Shown here: piece after piece, positions 45,501 to 53,903 of the stretch
Numbering within the stretch: the first letter of the stretch is position 1
Layout of the letters: each line of letters opens with the position of its first letter
From: an uncultured Bacteroidota bacterium
GTDB lineage: Bacteria > Bacteroidota > Bacteroidia > Chitinophagales > Chitinophagaceae
Length of the DNA: 57,007 nucleotides
Direction: 5' to 3'
Assembly: GCA_903835005.1 (NCBI GenBank)
Contig: CAILLK010000089.1
Location: forward strand, 1 to 57,007
The notes under the pieces: generated by a model
Told to the model about the DNA's origin: nothing
Database searches by the model: none
The model's input: the letters and a program-made list of their open reading frames with translations, nothing else
Made by a program: the position numbers and the translations under genes

Positions 45501-45833
45501 ACACTCGATGCGGTAAAGCTGCGCCTGCGACCCATTCTTATGACTTCCTTTGCTTTTATTCTGGGCGTTATGCCGCTGGTACTGGCCACCGGGGCCGGTG
45601 CAGTAGCGCGCCGAACTATAGGATTCACAGTACTTGGTGGTATGGTAGCCGCTACTTCCCTGGCTATATTCATAGTGCCGGTTTTGTTTTTTGTTATTTC
45701 TAAACTGACTTATGGTAAAAAACGCCTGGAATATCTTAAAGCCCATCGTGCCGAACTGGCGGAGCTAAAAAAGAAAATTGATGAAAGTAACATTGATCCG
45801 GCCATGGAATATGAACTTAAAAAGAAGCAGTGA
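42597..45833 (+). CDS. RND multidrug efflux permease (AcrB/HAE1 type)
   Basis: The 1078-residue protein has the full hydrophobe/amphiphile efflux layout: first span near residues 10-30, large periplasmic porter loops (about 40-335 and 565-870), and twelve spans in all. The proton-relay Asp pair lies in FVLAIGIVVDDAIIVVEAVQ (span 4) and the essential Lys in GLAAKNAILIVEFA (span 10). It exports drugs or other amphiphiles with the adaptor and TolC-like protein upstream. The C-terminal tail is highly charged (ELKKKIDESN, EYELKKKQ). Confidence 0.96.
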   Translation: MLANTFIKRPVTAIVISIVLLLVGSICILNLSVGQYPEITPPIVQVTGQFTGADALTVEQTMATPVETQINGSPGMEYLQSNSTGNGAMTINVTFNVGTNIDIATLDVQNRVSIATPQLPDVVKRLGLTVRKRNPSILMLVALYSPEGSHDVTFVDNYTNIFVRDALLRLDGVGDIFSRTDDFSMRVWVKPDKLAEYGLTATDINNALSEQNVQVAAGSVGVPPQQSTQVFEYSLLVNGRLSTQAEFENIIVKTLPGSGALVYLKDVARCELGKFSYASNSYVDGKRASYLLVYQAPGSNALATADRIYKKLDELKKTFPHDIDYSVPFESVTVVKVSMHEVVITLLEALGLVAIVVFIFLQNWRATLIPVLAIPVSVIGTFIFFIPLGFTINTLTMFGFVLAIGIVVDDAIIVVEAVQHYMDHENMTAKEAAYHAMKDISAPVIAIALILASVFIPVGFIPGIVGRLYQQFAITIAISVLISAFIALSLTPALCTLLLKPSKVNKDGKGLNKLFFRFNNWFERVSVKYTSGVRMCIKGAKFAVIFLICIAVCTVFLFKIKPTGFIPTEDDGRVYITFELPEASSTTRSIDVLNKIMDVVKKTPGVGHFAALGGLNVVNFSTKSNSGTIFCQLKPWYEREKASEQVPGIIDELKKNIAAAGLKQANVVVIPPPPIPGIGQTAGFSIQIQQRQTTDNVQQFEKVLRNFLAEVNKNPAIGNAFSFYGAHTPSYNITVDREMCKKLGVSVSDVFSTIQTYMGSFYINDISLYSRNFHVVVQADTNFRQMISDMDKYYVRNQAGQMLPLGTLISYKPVETAPLISHFNIFRSAEVDGTPKAGYSSGQALDALKEIAERTLPQGYGYEFSGLSYEELQAGSKTIYIFILSLVFVFLFLSALYESWSVPFSVLLALPLGAFGAILTLWLVPSLTDNVYAQIGLITLIGLAAKNAILIVEFAKERVDAGEELLKATLDAVKLRLRPILMTSFAFILGVMPLVLATGAGAVARRTIGFTVLGGMVAATSLAIFIVPVLFFVISKLTYGKKRLEYLKAHRAELAELKKKIDESNIDPAMEYELKKKQ

Positions 45834-45916
45834 TCAAAGTTTTCTTTTATACTGATGCATGTCATATAATCTAATAGCTACACAAAGTATGTTTGCATAA
45901 TAAATTGGCTTATTAT

Positions 45917-46030
45917 ATGAATTCAGAAGAGCCCAGGGTGGGTTATTTTTATCTGGTAGTGTTTGGCATAATATTATTTGTAGTTGGGTACTGTCTTGTG
46001 AAATATTTACAGACTGGGCATGTGTTCTGA
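45917..46030 (+). CDS. Possible 37-residue single-span membrane peptide
   Basis: An ATG frame encodes MNSEEPRVGYFYLVV, then FGIILFVVGYCLVKYLQ and TGHVF. It has a short acidic/basic head, one hydrophobic helix of about 20 residues and a short tail. It lies 84 bases after the RND permease stop on the same strand. Its layout is like that of small pump-associated peptides such as AcrZ, but there is no sequence proof. No clear ribosome-binding site is visible, which is usual here. Confidence 0.4.
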   Translation: MNSEEPRVGYFYLVVFGIILFVVGYCLVKYLQTGHVF

Positions 46031-46236
46031 TTTTAATTCAAATAAATTCTCCAAAGTTTATTCGTTACCGTATAGCCTCACCTGTCAAATGTATCAATTC
46101 GAAATTCTCCCGATTCCTGCGGGCGCAATCCTGGTTATAGTATAACTTCAGTGGTAGACATTGAGCATGACAGACTGCTTTATTTTTTTTATTGCCTTAT
46201 AAACCATTCTGATACAGCGACTAAGTTGCACTTCAT

Positions 46237-46244
46237 TAGCTTTG
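46237..46244 (+). promoter_or_regulatory. Possible -7 element for the SOUL-TonB receptor unit
   Basis: TAGCTTTG fits TAnnTTTG and ends 16 bases before the ATG at 46261. No good -33 partner is visible. Confidence 0.35.
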
Positions 46245-46260
46245 CAGTGAAAACCAGCTT

Positions 46261-46863
46261 ATGAAGCGCATGATTATTATTATCAGTATTGCAACAGTAG
46301 TAATCCTTACATTTTTTTTCATGTCTTACGCCACAAACAGGAAAACAGAACGGCAGCAATATAATTTGGTAAAAAAGGAAAATGGTTTTGAAATCCGTTT
46401 CTACCCAAGGGCAATAATGGCAACTGTACTATCTGAAAAAACCGGAGAAGAACGGGATGCCAATCCCAACTTCAGGCGGCTGGCCGGCTACATTTTCGGG
46501 GGTAATAAGCGGAAACAGAAAATTGCAATGACCGCCCCGGTCTATATGGAGCAGGACTCTGAAAAAAACAAAATGAGTTTTGTGCTGCCCTCATCCTATA
46601 AAATTACCGATCTTCCTGACCCAAATGATACTACCATCAACATCCACTATTCCGATGAAGGCTACTTTGCAGTATTAAGTTTTGGTGGTTTCGCAGGTGC
46701 TGCAAAAATAAGAGCCAAGGAACTGGAACTTAAGGAATTGCTGACAAAAGCGGGCTATTCAACCACCGGATCTTTTAAATACCTTGGTTACAATGCCCCT
46801 TGGGACATTATAAACCGCGAAAATGATATAATAGTCATGATCAGCTATAACGATCATCAATAA
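46261..46863 (+). CDS. SOUL family haem-binding protein
   Basis: The 200-residue product starts with a hydrophobic segment (MIIIISIATVVILTFFFMSYA), a signal anchor or uncleaved signal. The SOUL/HBP fold follows: NGFEIRFYPRAIMATVL, FRRLAGYIFGGNKRKQKIAMTAPVYM, MSFVLPSSY and the C-terminal YLGYNAPWDIINREN. The KIAMTAPV motif is the family hallmark. SOUL proteins bind haem or porphyrins loosely. A TonB-dependent receptor gene follows after 34 bases on the same strand. Confidence 0.92.
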   Translation: MKRMIIIISIATVVILTFFFMSYATNRKTERQQYNLVKKENGFEIRFYPRAIMATVLSEKTGEERDANPNFRRLAGYIFGGNKRKQKIAMTAPVYMEQDSEKNKMSFVLPSSYKITDLPDPNDTTINIHYSDEGYFAVLSFGGFAGAAKIRAKELELKELLTKAGYSTTGSFKYLGYNAPWDIINRENDIIVMISYNDHQ

Positions 46864-46897
46864 ACCATCCGAAAAAAATCAACAAATAATTCAGAGA

Positions 46898-49333
46898 ATG
46901 AGATCATTTTTATTAATTACAGCTTTTATCTGTTTATCGGTTATTTCGTTTGCTCAAACCGGCATTATTAATGGAATAGTAAAAGACAAGAAAACTGAAA
47001 TGCCCATAATTGGTGCAGTAATAACAATTGAAAATACCACATTGGGGGCAGTATCGGATACAGATGGCAGTTTCACTATCAGGGAAATACCCACCAAATC
47101 TTACAATGTAAAGGTGCAGGCGCTGGGTTATGACACCAAGATTATTTATGATGTAGTAGTATCATCCGGCAATCAGCAGTCGCTGAGCATAGAAATGGAA
47201 AGTGGCGCATCAACTGCGCTCTCCGAGGTGGTGGTAAAGAACAATCCATATGCACATACCGCCGAGACTCCACTGTCCATTCTCACTCTTTCAGCACAGG
47301 AAATCAAGAGCAATCCTGGTGGCAATTTTGATGTTTCGCGGGTGATTCAGGCTTTCCCCGGGGTTGGGGGCACTTCGGGCTCAGTAGGAGGATACCGCAA
47401 CGACCTGATCATAAGGGGAGGAGCTCCCAATGAAAATGTCTATTACCTTGATGGTATAGAAATCCCTGTCATCAACCACTTTGCCACTCAAGGCTCGGCT
47501 GGCGGCCCCACCGGCATTCTCAATATATCTTTTATTGCAGATGTAGACCTTTATACTAGCGCCTTTCCGGCACAATACGACAATCCGCTGTCGGGCATTC
47601 TGCAATTGAAATCAAGGGAAGCCAACCCTGATAAAGTGCAGTATAACTTCAGGACCAGCGCTACTGAAATAGCTTTGGCGGCCGACGGGCCTGTGAATGA
47701 TAAAGTTTCATTTGAGGTATCGGCACGCAGATCTTACCTGCAATTGCTTTTCCAGGCGTTGCAGATTCCTATACAGCCATCATACTGGGACTTTCAGTAT
47801 AAGATAAATTACAAGATCAATAAAAAGCTCACTTTTTATACCATAGGTGTTGGCGCTATAGACCATTTCACCTTCCTCACACCCACTAATCTTACCCCTG
47901 AAAATGAATACACCCTTCATGCCTATCCGCTCATCAGGCAATGGAGCTATACCAATGGCTACGGGCTGAAGAAGCTGGTAAAAAACGGCTTGTGGAACCT
48001 CACCTTCAGCCGGAATATGCTCATCAACCAACTGGATAAATATAGCGATAACCAGAACCCAAGCCCGGCTTCAGAATTGATGCGGGTGCACGCTACAGAA
48101 GCAGAAAATAAATTGAGGTTCCAGGTAAACAAGTATGTGGGGAAATGGAGCTACAGCTATGGTGCCATGGCTCAGTATGATGAGTACAGCAATGATTTTT
48201 ACGACCAGGTAACCGGGGCCATTCTCGACTCTGCGGGGGCTGTGGTGCAACCGCCGGTTACCGTTAAAAGCAAAACCAATCTGGGTTTCTTTAAGTATGG
48301 CGCATTTGGCCATGCCGCTGTGAAAGTACTCAAAGACAAGTTAACCCTTTCGCTTGGACTGCGTGCCGATGGCAATACATTTATGACCAATGGTAATGAT
48401 ATTACAAAGCAGATATCCCCCCGTTTTTCGGCGTCTTATAAGTTAACCAATCAGCTCAGCCTGAATGCCTCAGTGGGGAGTTATTACAAGATACCAACCT
48501 ATACCATACTTGGCTATACCGATACTGCGGGTAATTATGTAAACAAAAACATTAACTACCTGCGTTGCGACCATTATGTGGCCGGGCTGGAATACCTGCC
48601 CAAATGGCAAGGTTCGAGAGTAACTCTGGAAGGCTTCTACAAGGCCTATCACAACTATCCGATTTCGCTTACCGATGGCGTGTCGCTGGCGAATGAGGGT
48701 GGTGATTTTAATGTACTGGGCGATGAACCGGTAACCTCTACCGGGCTCGGCAGGAGCTATGGAGCTGAACTGCAGGTACAACAAAAGCTTACGAAAAACT
48801 TTTTTGTAATCCTCTCCTATACCCATTACAAAAGTGAATTCACCAATCTGAACGGCAATTACTATCCTGCATCGTGGGATAATGGCGACCTGCTTTCTTT
48901 CATTGGTGGTTATAAGTTTAAGCACAATATTGAATTGGGTATAAAGTTCAGATACCAGGGCGGAGCGCCTTATTCTCCGTTCAATATGGCAGCATCGCAG
49001 GCCAATTATACCACCTTGGGTACAGGGGTGCTCGATTATACCCGGTTCAATACTTTGCGGCTGGCGCCATTTAATTCAATGGATATAAGGGTTGATAAAA
49101 AATGGAACTTTCATAAATGGAGCCTGGATGTGTATTACGATATGACCAATGCCTATGCGGCCTCTCAACCCGCTGAGCCAACCTTCACCTTTAGACGTAC
49201 CGCAGACAATAAAGCCTTCCTGACAACCGATGGCAAACCACTGCGCAGTGATGGCAGTAATGGCATCCCTTACATTATAAATAACAGCAGCGCAATTGTG
49301 ATCCCGACAATTGGGTTGATTGTGGAATTTTAG
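46898..49333 (+). CDS. TonB-dependent receptor with carboxypeptidase-regulatory-like domain
   Basis: The 811-residue protein has a signal peptide (cleaved after SFA, before Q20). A CarboxypepD_reg-like domain follows (GIINGIVKDKKTEMPIIGA through VKVQALGYD, about 22-100). Then come the plug (DVSRVIQAFPGVGG, NDLIIRGGAPNENVYYLDGIEI) and a 22-strand-type barrel ending IVIPTIGLIVEF. It imports a bulky substrate across the outer membrane using TonB energy. There is no SusD partner, so a glycan is less likely than a metal complex or cofactor. The SOUL gene upstream raises haem as a candidate (inference). Confidence 0.94.
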   Translation: MRSFLLITAFICLSVISFAQTGIINGIVKDKKTEMPIIGAVITIENTTLGAVSDTDGSFTIREIPTKSYNVKVQALGYDTKIIYDVVVSSGNQQSLSIEMESGASTALSEVVVKNNPYAHTAETPLSILTLSAQEIKSNPGGNFDVSRVIQAFPGVGGTSGSVGGYRNDLIIRGGAPNENVYYLDGIEIPVINHFATQGSAGGPTGILNISFIADVDLYTSAFPAQYDNPLSGILQLKSREANPDKVQYNFRTSATEIALAADGPVNDKVSFEVSARRSYLQLLFQALQIPIQPSYWDFQYKINYKINKKLTFYTIGVGAIDHFTFLTPTNLTPENEYTLHAYPLIRQWSYTNGYGLKKLVKNGLWNLTFSRNMLINQLDKYSDNQNPSPASELMRVHATEAENKLRFQVNKYVGKWSYSYGAMAQYDEYSNDFYDQVTGAILDSAGAVVQPPVTVKSKTNLGFFKYGAFGHAAVKVLKDKLTLSLGLRADGNTFMTNGNDITKQISPRFSASYKLTNQLSLNASVGSYYKIPTYTILGYTDTAGNYVNKNINYLRCDHYVAGLEYLPKWQGSRVTLEGFYKAYHNYPISLTDGVSLANEGGDFNVLGDEPVTSTGLGRSYGAELQVQQKLTKNFFVILSYTHYKSEFTNLNGNYYPASWDNGDLLSFIGGYKFKHNIELGIKFRYQGGAPYSPFNMAASQANYTTLGTGVLDYTRFNTLRLAPFNSMDIRVDKKWNFHKWSLDVYYDMTNAYAASQPAEPTFTFRRTADNKAFLTTDGKPLRSDGSNGIPYIINNSSAIVIPTIGLIVEF

Positions 49334-49551
49334 TAGTTATACCAAATTGACACTGGAAACCAGCATTAATGGGATTTGCGGTCTTAAAAAGGCCTTTGCA
49401 AATTGCGACTTCACGCCTCCGCGTGAGATTTTTCTATATCGTTTTATGCGCTAATTGGCAGTTATACTTTCAATGCATCATCTGAAATATCTTACGTTGC
49501 CAGAAGGATAATCATATGTTATTTTCTAATTTCACTTTCTTTATTCAACAA

Positions 49552-49576
49552 AAATCCCCGGCATTGCCAGGGATTT
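49552..49576 (-). terminator. Terminator of the SprB-repeat gene
   Basis: On the minus strand AAATCCC (49576-49570) pairs with GGGATTT (49558-49552), with an inner GGC/GCC stem after one mismatch, and is followed by a short T run (TTG). It begins 29 bases after the stop of the minus-strand gene. Confidence 0.65.
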
Positions 49577-49605
49577 AAGTTATTGATTTTTTCAGATAAC
49601 TTGAA

Positions 49606-52600
49606 TTACTTCATGATCACCAGTTTCTGTGTTTGTGCTAAGCCAGTTCCTGTGCAGCTTACAAAGTAAGTACCTGGCGCAAGTTTGGTTACATCCACCG
49701 GAATTTTCTGGCTGCCTGCCTGCAATGCTACAGTTTTTGAGATCAGTGTTTTACCGGTAACATCTGTTACCTGCAGGGTTGCATTACCCGTTGTTGCACT
49801 ATTGATAACTGCTGTAAAAGTATTTTCTGCAGGGTTAGGATAAACACTGAATGAGCTGTTTACTGCATTCACATTTTTCACACCCACATTCGGGTTTTGT
49901 GTTCCGATGGTGTTGATGGTAGAATTGGTTACAACCGGCGCATTATAATCGAAGTAGATGGATGCATGGTTTTTGATCTGTGTTCCAACTGCCAGATCAG
50001 GGTTGAGGTGCACGGTATAGGTAAGCATACCATTACTCCGCAAGTCGTCAATTGACTGTACCGGCAGGTCTATGTTGGCGAATGTGAAGGTAACCACATG
50101 CTTAGTCCCCATCTGGGCAAGATTCACCTGGCATTTACCCGATTCAAATACAGGGCGTAATGTTGTCCAGTTAAGGTTATTATCCAGGGTATCAATTACG
50201 GTAATATTCTCAGCCATATAGGTACCTGTATTCTGGAAGTGCACCATGTATTCCAGCACTGAGTCAGAATAAGAAATGATACCGGTTGGCCCTGTTCCCT
50301 GTGGGTTAACCTGCTTGAAGTTAGGGTCAAATGATTCTACAGTAGTATCCATAAAGTATCTTACGTTATTCCATGGAGAGTAGTCACTGAGCCAGTTGTT
50401 CATCATATTAGCATACGATACGGTGTCTTTAAATACTACTGTGGTGTTCATTGGTATGTTGGTAGGCACACTGTAATTCATAAACAATTGCTTGGTTTGC
50501 CCCGGAAGCAAGGTGGGGAAGGTACCACCCGGGACATTATACTGATAAGGAGCTCCGGAAAAGAGGCTGCCCGGTACAAATGAAGGCGACAACAATTGAC
50601 CATCAGTCTTATATCCTACCACTACCGAATCTTCCGGTACAGTTCCATCGTTGCTCACAATGGATACCTGGTTGTATTCATGGCCGATCCATGGATGATT
50701 GTTGTTGTAACTCCAGGTGCTGATATGCATATCATGTATTGTATCCAGGCTGTTGGCAAAATTTACTGGAATCACACATCCCGATCCTGCTGTCGAAGTA
50801 ACAGTGATATTATTGGTCTGGCAAGATGCCAGCGGATAGAAATGCAGCACGGTTTCAGAAACTGTATAGGTTCCCGATGGTACTTTGTAAGAATAGTTGC
50901 CATCCGCATCGGTATAGGTATAGCCGCTGTGGCTTGAGCCGCTCACCCCTATCTGAATATTGGGTATACCAGGTTCGCCCGCATCCTGCACACAGTTGTT
51001 ATTGTAATCTTCAAATACAGTGCCGCTTATAGTGCAATAGCAGTCGGTGGCAGAGTGATTATAATCTACATAAGAATAGTATTCGGGTGTAACACAGCCG
51101 GTAGCATCTGACGCCGAAAACCAGTAGTTACCGGTTGGCAGTCCGGAAATAGTTGCAGTTGTGCCGCCGCTGCTCCAGAAATAAGAGTAAGGAGGTGTTC
51201 CGCCCCATACAGTTGCTGCATCAACACCATCATTATTAAAGATACAGGTTGCTGGTGTAGTAAGTATGCCGGCTACCAGTGGCGATTCGTAAGGCAGGTA
51301 AGGCTCTTTATTTACAACACAACCCAGGTTATCTGTAATCCTGAGTGTGTAAGTGCCCGATGGTTTCGCAGTAATACCCTCTGTAGTTGCTCCTGTACTC
51401 CATAAGTAAGTATAGGGTGCCACACCACCCACAGGGAATGCGGTCATGCTGCCGTTAGAGAGTGTACACAAAGCAGGTACGGCAGTAAAACTTACACTTA
51501 TCACATCAATTGGCGGTATATATACGGTACCGCTTTGCTTGCAACCCGCAGCATCTGTTACATTAAAACCATATTCGCCGTAAGTTAGTGCAGTAGCTGT
51601 TACACTTGTCTGCACCGGATAACTTCCCCATTGTATGGTATAAGGAGTTGTACCACCTGCAAGATAAAGTGTTGCAGAACCTGTAGGTGCTGTACATAAG
51701 CTTGGAGTAGTAGAATAAGTAGCTGTTATAGGAGTAGAGTTGGAAACATTTGCCCCGCCATGACCAATACAACCATTGGCATCGGTAGCTGTAACCTGGT
51801 AATTACCACCCGGCAAGCCCGTCTGAGCCTGCGTAGTAGCTCCGTTGCTCCAAACATAAGTATAAGGATTGACACCGCCCGATCCGAATGCGATAACTGC
51901 TCCGTCACTGGCTACGCATGTAGCTGGTGTTGGTGTTACCGGCACATCAATGGTTATTGTTTGCGGAATGTATACCGCCGCGGTATTCTTACATCCATCG
52001 GCATCTGTAATGGTTACGGTATAATAACCCATGCTCAGTCCGCTTATAGCATCGGTAGTTGCGCCTGTACTCCACAAATAAGTATATGGAGGAACTCCGC
52101 CAACACCTATTCCACCGGGCACTGCAAATGCGGTACCGTTAGTGCATCCTGCCGGCGTAGTGGTTATACTGTCATAAAAGGGAGCTGATAAAGTATCAAC
52201 AATATTATCCGGATTCACAGTCGAACCAAATACGCAACCTGAACCATCCGTAATTGTAACGCCATAATCACCCGCAGGCAAAGCAATCGGATTGCCGGAT
52301 CCCACAAATGCCATACTTGCTTTGTTATACCAGTAATAGGTAAATGGAGCTGTACCACCCGAATCAATAGTAACTGTATTTGTATCAACAGCCGGGCAGA
52401 CTGCAACGGTAGCATATGTGGTATAGCTGAACGGTGGAGCGCCGCTATAATAACCGTAAGCATGTATCGTGGTATCAGTACCGGTAGCTTCTACATAAAG
52501 TAAGCCTCCGGAATATCCCGTAAGTATGTCTGATAAGCCAGAAACTCCTGTATGAATAATAGTAGTACCACTTGTACCATAAGTTGTCCAGATCACCGTG

Positions 52601-52746
52601 AGCGGAGGTGTTAAACCTGTAAGACTTGCTGTTATTACGCCATCATTATGGCAGGGAGGGGTAATTATAGAAAAGGTTGCAAAAGTTTGTGCAAATCCGG
52701 CTACTGACAACGCACAGAACATCATCAAAATGGCAAGTTTCTTCAT
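49606..52746 (-). CDS. Large SprB-repeat adhesin-like protein with T9SS sorting domain
   Basis: The 1046-residue protein has a signal peptide (cleaved after GFA, before Q20). Six SprB-type repeats span about 115-590, each with C at the start, GG-x-x-PYTYLWSTGATT in the middle and G-x-Y-x-VTITDADGC at the end. A Cna/SdrD B-like domain follows (ISGTVFEDYNNNCVQDAGEPGIPNI, YTDADGNYSYKVPSGTY). A DUF11-like domain (YMVHFQNTGTYMAENITVIDTLD) and the T9SS type A domain (VYPNPAENTFTAV, TDVTGKTLISK, APGTYFVSC) complete it. SprB is the gliding adhesin of flavobacteria; here a surface adhesin role is inferred. It has its own terminator. Confidence 0.93.
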   Translation of the reverse strand: MKKLAILMMFCALSVAGFAQTFATFSIITPPCHNDGVITASLTGLTPPLTVIWTTYGTSGTTIIHTGVSGLSDILTGYSGGLLYVEATGTDTTIHAYGYYSGAPPFSYTTYATVAVCPAVDTNTVTIDSGGTAPFTYYWYNKASMAFVGSGNPIALPAGDYGVTITDGSGCVFGSTVNPDNIVDTLSAPFYDSITTTPAGCTNGTAFAVPGGIGVGGVPPYTYLWSTGATTDAISGLSMGYYTVTITDADGCKNTAAVYIPQTITIDVPVTPTPATCVASDGAVIAFGSGGVNPYTYVWSNGATTQAQTGLPGGNYQVTATDANGCIGHGGANVSNSTPITATYSTTPSLCTAPTGSATLYLAGGTTPYTIQWGSYPVQTSVTATALTYGEYGFNVTDAAGCKQSGTVYIPPIDVISVSFTAVPALCTLSNGSMTAFPVGGVAPYTYLWSTGATTEGITAKPSGTYTLRITDNLGCVVNKEPYLPYESPLVAGILTTPATCIFNNDGVDAATVWGGTPPYSYFWSSGGTTATISGLPTGNYWFSASDATGCVTPEYYSYVDYNHSATDCYCTISGTVFEDYNNNCVQDAGEPGIPNIQIGVSGSSHSGYTYTDADGNYSYKVPSGTYTVSETVLHFYPLASCQTNNITVTSTAGSGCVIPVNFANSLDTIHDMHISTWSYNNNHPWIGHEYNQVSIVSNDGTVPEDSVVVGYKTDGQLLSPSFVPGSLFSGAPYQYNVPGGTFPTLLPGQTKQLFMNYSVPTNIPMNTTVVFKDTVSYANMMNNWLSDYSPWNNVRYFMDTTVESFDPNFKQVNPQGTGPTGIISYSDSVLEYMVHFQNTGTYMAENITVIDTLDNNLNWTTLRPVFESGKCQVNLAQMGTKHVVTFTFANIDLPVQSIDDLRSNGMLTYTVHLNPDLAVGTQIKNHASIYFDYNAPVVTNSTINTIGTQNPNVGVKNVNAVNSSFSVYPNPAENTFTAVINSATTGNATLQVTDVTGKTLISKTVALQAGSQKIPVDVTKLAPGTYFVSCTGTGLAQTQKLVIMK

Positions 52747-53127
52747 AAAATAGTTCTTGATTTACCCTTAATTAAGACAAATACCAACACAGGGTCGGTA
52801 AAAATCTATTTTACGGGAGTTAAATAATTGTTTTTTAAATTTTTAATAGTCTAATCTTTTTATTGATCCCTGTTTTCAACCGGTAAATATAGGCAAAAAT
52901 CAATACTGTTAATTAGTTTTTCCTTAAGAAAATGAAGCAACAATCATGCCACTTTATTTCAATTTAATACTCCGATCTCTTTTTTGCACCCTGATGTCTG
53001 AAATTACTGTTTAAAATTTTAATTCAGGGTTAATAAATTGGGCTTACAGATTAACTTCTTAAATCCAAAAAAATATTTAATCTGGCACATTATTTGTACT
53101 ACTACTTTTATAAAACCAATTGATACC
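52747..53127. other. Intergenic region between divergent genes
   Basis: About 380 AT-rich bases separate the adhesin gene from the conserved unknown. The only notable site is the sigma-54-like element at 53083-53098. No gene is seen. Confidence 0.55.
53083..53098 (+). promoter_or_regulatory. Sigma-54-like (-24/-12) promoter
   Basis: TGGCACATTATTTGTA has the sigma-54 pattern TGGCAC(R)-N4-TTGC(A), with GG and G(C) at the right distance; the final GC is GT here. It lies 29 bases before the ATG at 53128. No sigma-54 activator gene is in the window. Confidence 0.4.
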
Positions 53128-53838
53128 ATGCCCCTTAGCGAAACCTGGTTTATGGAAGGCTACATAGATTTTGAACTGCAACAATACCGCCTCCTCGCCT
53201 ACCTCAAAGAAGTAAAGAAACAATTCAACGAAACCAAGCTATATCCGCAGCTGGCCGACATTGTTAACCACTACAATAACCTGTTGGCATTCCGCAACAA
53301 CAAACGTTTTCTCCAGGATCAGTTTCCGCGCAAACTGGATATAATCAATACCCGAAAACTGGAACTGGTGTACGAACGAATGCTTGCCGATGATGAACTG
53401 ATGCAGGAACTGGAGCATATTACCTCATTTGCTTTGCAGGAAATGAAAGGAACAATCAGCGAGGGCACGGAGATTTATGATTTTGTGGAAAAACAACTGC
53501 TTATAGAGCCTGTGGGTATAATACCCCTCTACAAAAACGAAGGTTATGTATTCATCAGGTATGGTTCCTTTTGCGAGGTAAGGATATACAATTACAATAT
53601 AACACTTTTTGAGCATCAGGATGCCCGGTATAAAGGAATAAGAATGGAATACATCGATAGCCGGCAGAAAACACTGGCTAATACTTACGAGCAAATCAAA
53701 ATAGATATCATCCGCAATATCCGCACATTACCCAATCCTGCCGTATATATGGTTGAATTCCCCATGGTAGTACCCTTTATTGAAACCTTGTTGCCTGTCG
53801 CAAAACGGGTGCTTGCCAGGGAGATTGAAGGTATTTGA
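53128..53838 (+). CDS. Conserved hypothetical protein (236 residues)
   Basis: The protein has no signal peptide or membrane span and is mixed helix and strand. The N-terminal half is helical (FELQQYRLLAYLKEVKKQFNE, FPRKLDIINTRKLELVYERML), followed by strands such as YVFIRYGSFCEVRIYNYNITLFE, and a C-terminal helix VVPFIETLLPVAKRVLAREIE. It resembles a cytosolic protein kept in Chitinophagales-like genomes, though I do not recognise a family. The ATG at 53128 is used; an earlier TTG at 53038 would overlap the sigma-54-like site. Confidence 0.75.
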   Translation: MPLSETWFMEGYIDFELQQYRLLAYLKEVKKQFNETKLYPQLADIVNHYNNLLAFRNNKRFLQDQFPRKLDIINTRKLELVYERMLADDELMQELEHITSFALQEMKGTISEGTEIYDFVEKQLLIEPVGIIPLYKNEGYVFIRYGSFCEVRIYNYNITLFEHQDARYKGIRMEYIDSRQKTLANTYEQIKIDIIRNIRTLPNPAVYMVEFPMVVPFIETLLPVAKRVLAREIEGI

Positions 53839-53903
53839 TGTCAGAAAAAAAGTGAGTTCAGAAAAATGAACCGCATTTTTTATAAATGGAAAGCCGATTG
53901 CAC

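Larger units (their letters stand above)
45834..46260. other. Intergenic region after the RND operon
   Basis: About 430 bases separate the permease and SOUL genes. They hold the 37-codon ORF at 45917-46030 and a -7-like TAGCTTTG at 46237-46244 just before the SOUL gene. Nothing else is recognisable. Confidence 0.5.
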
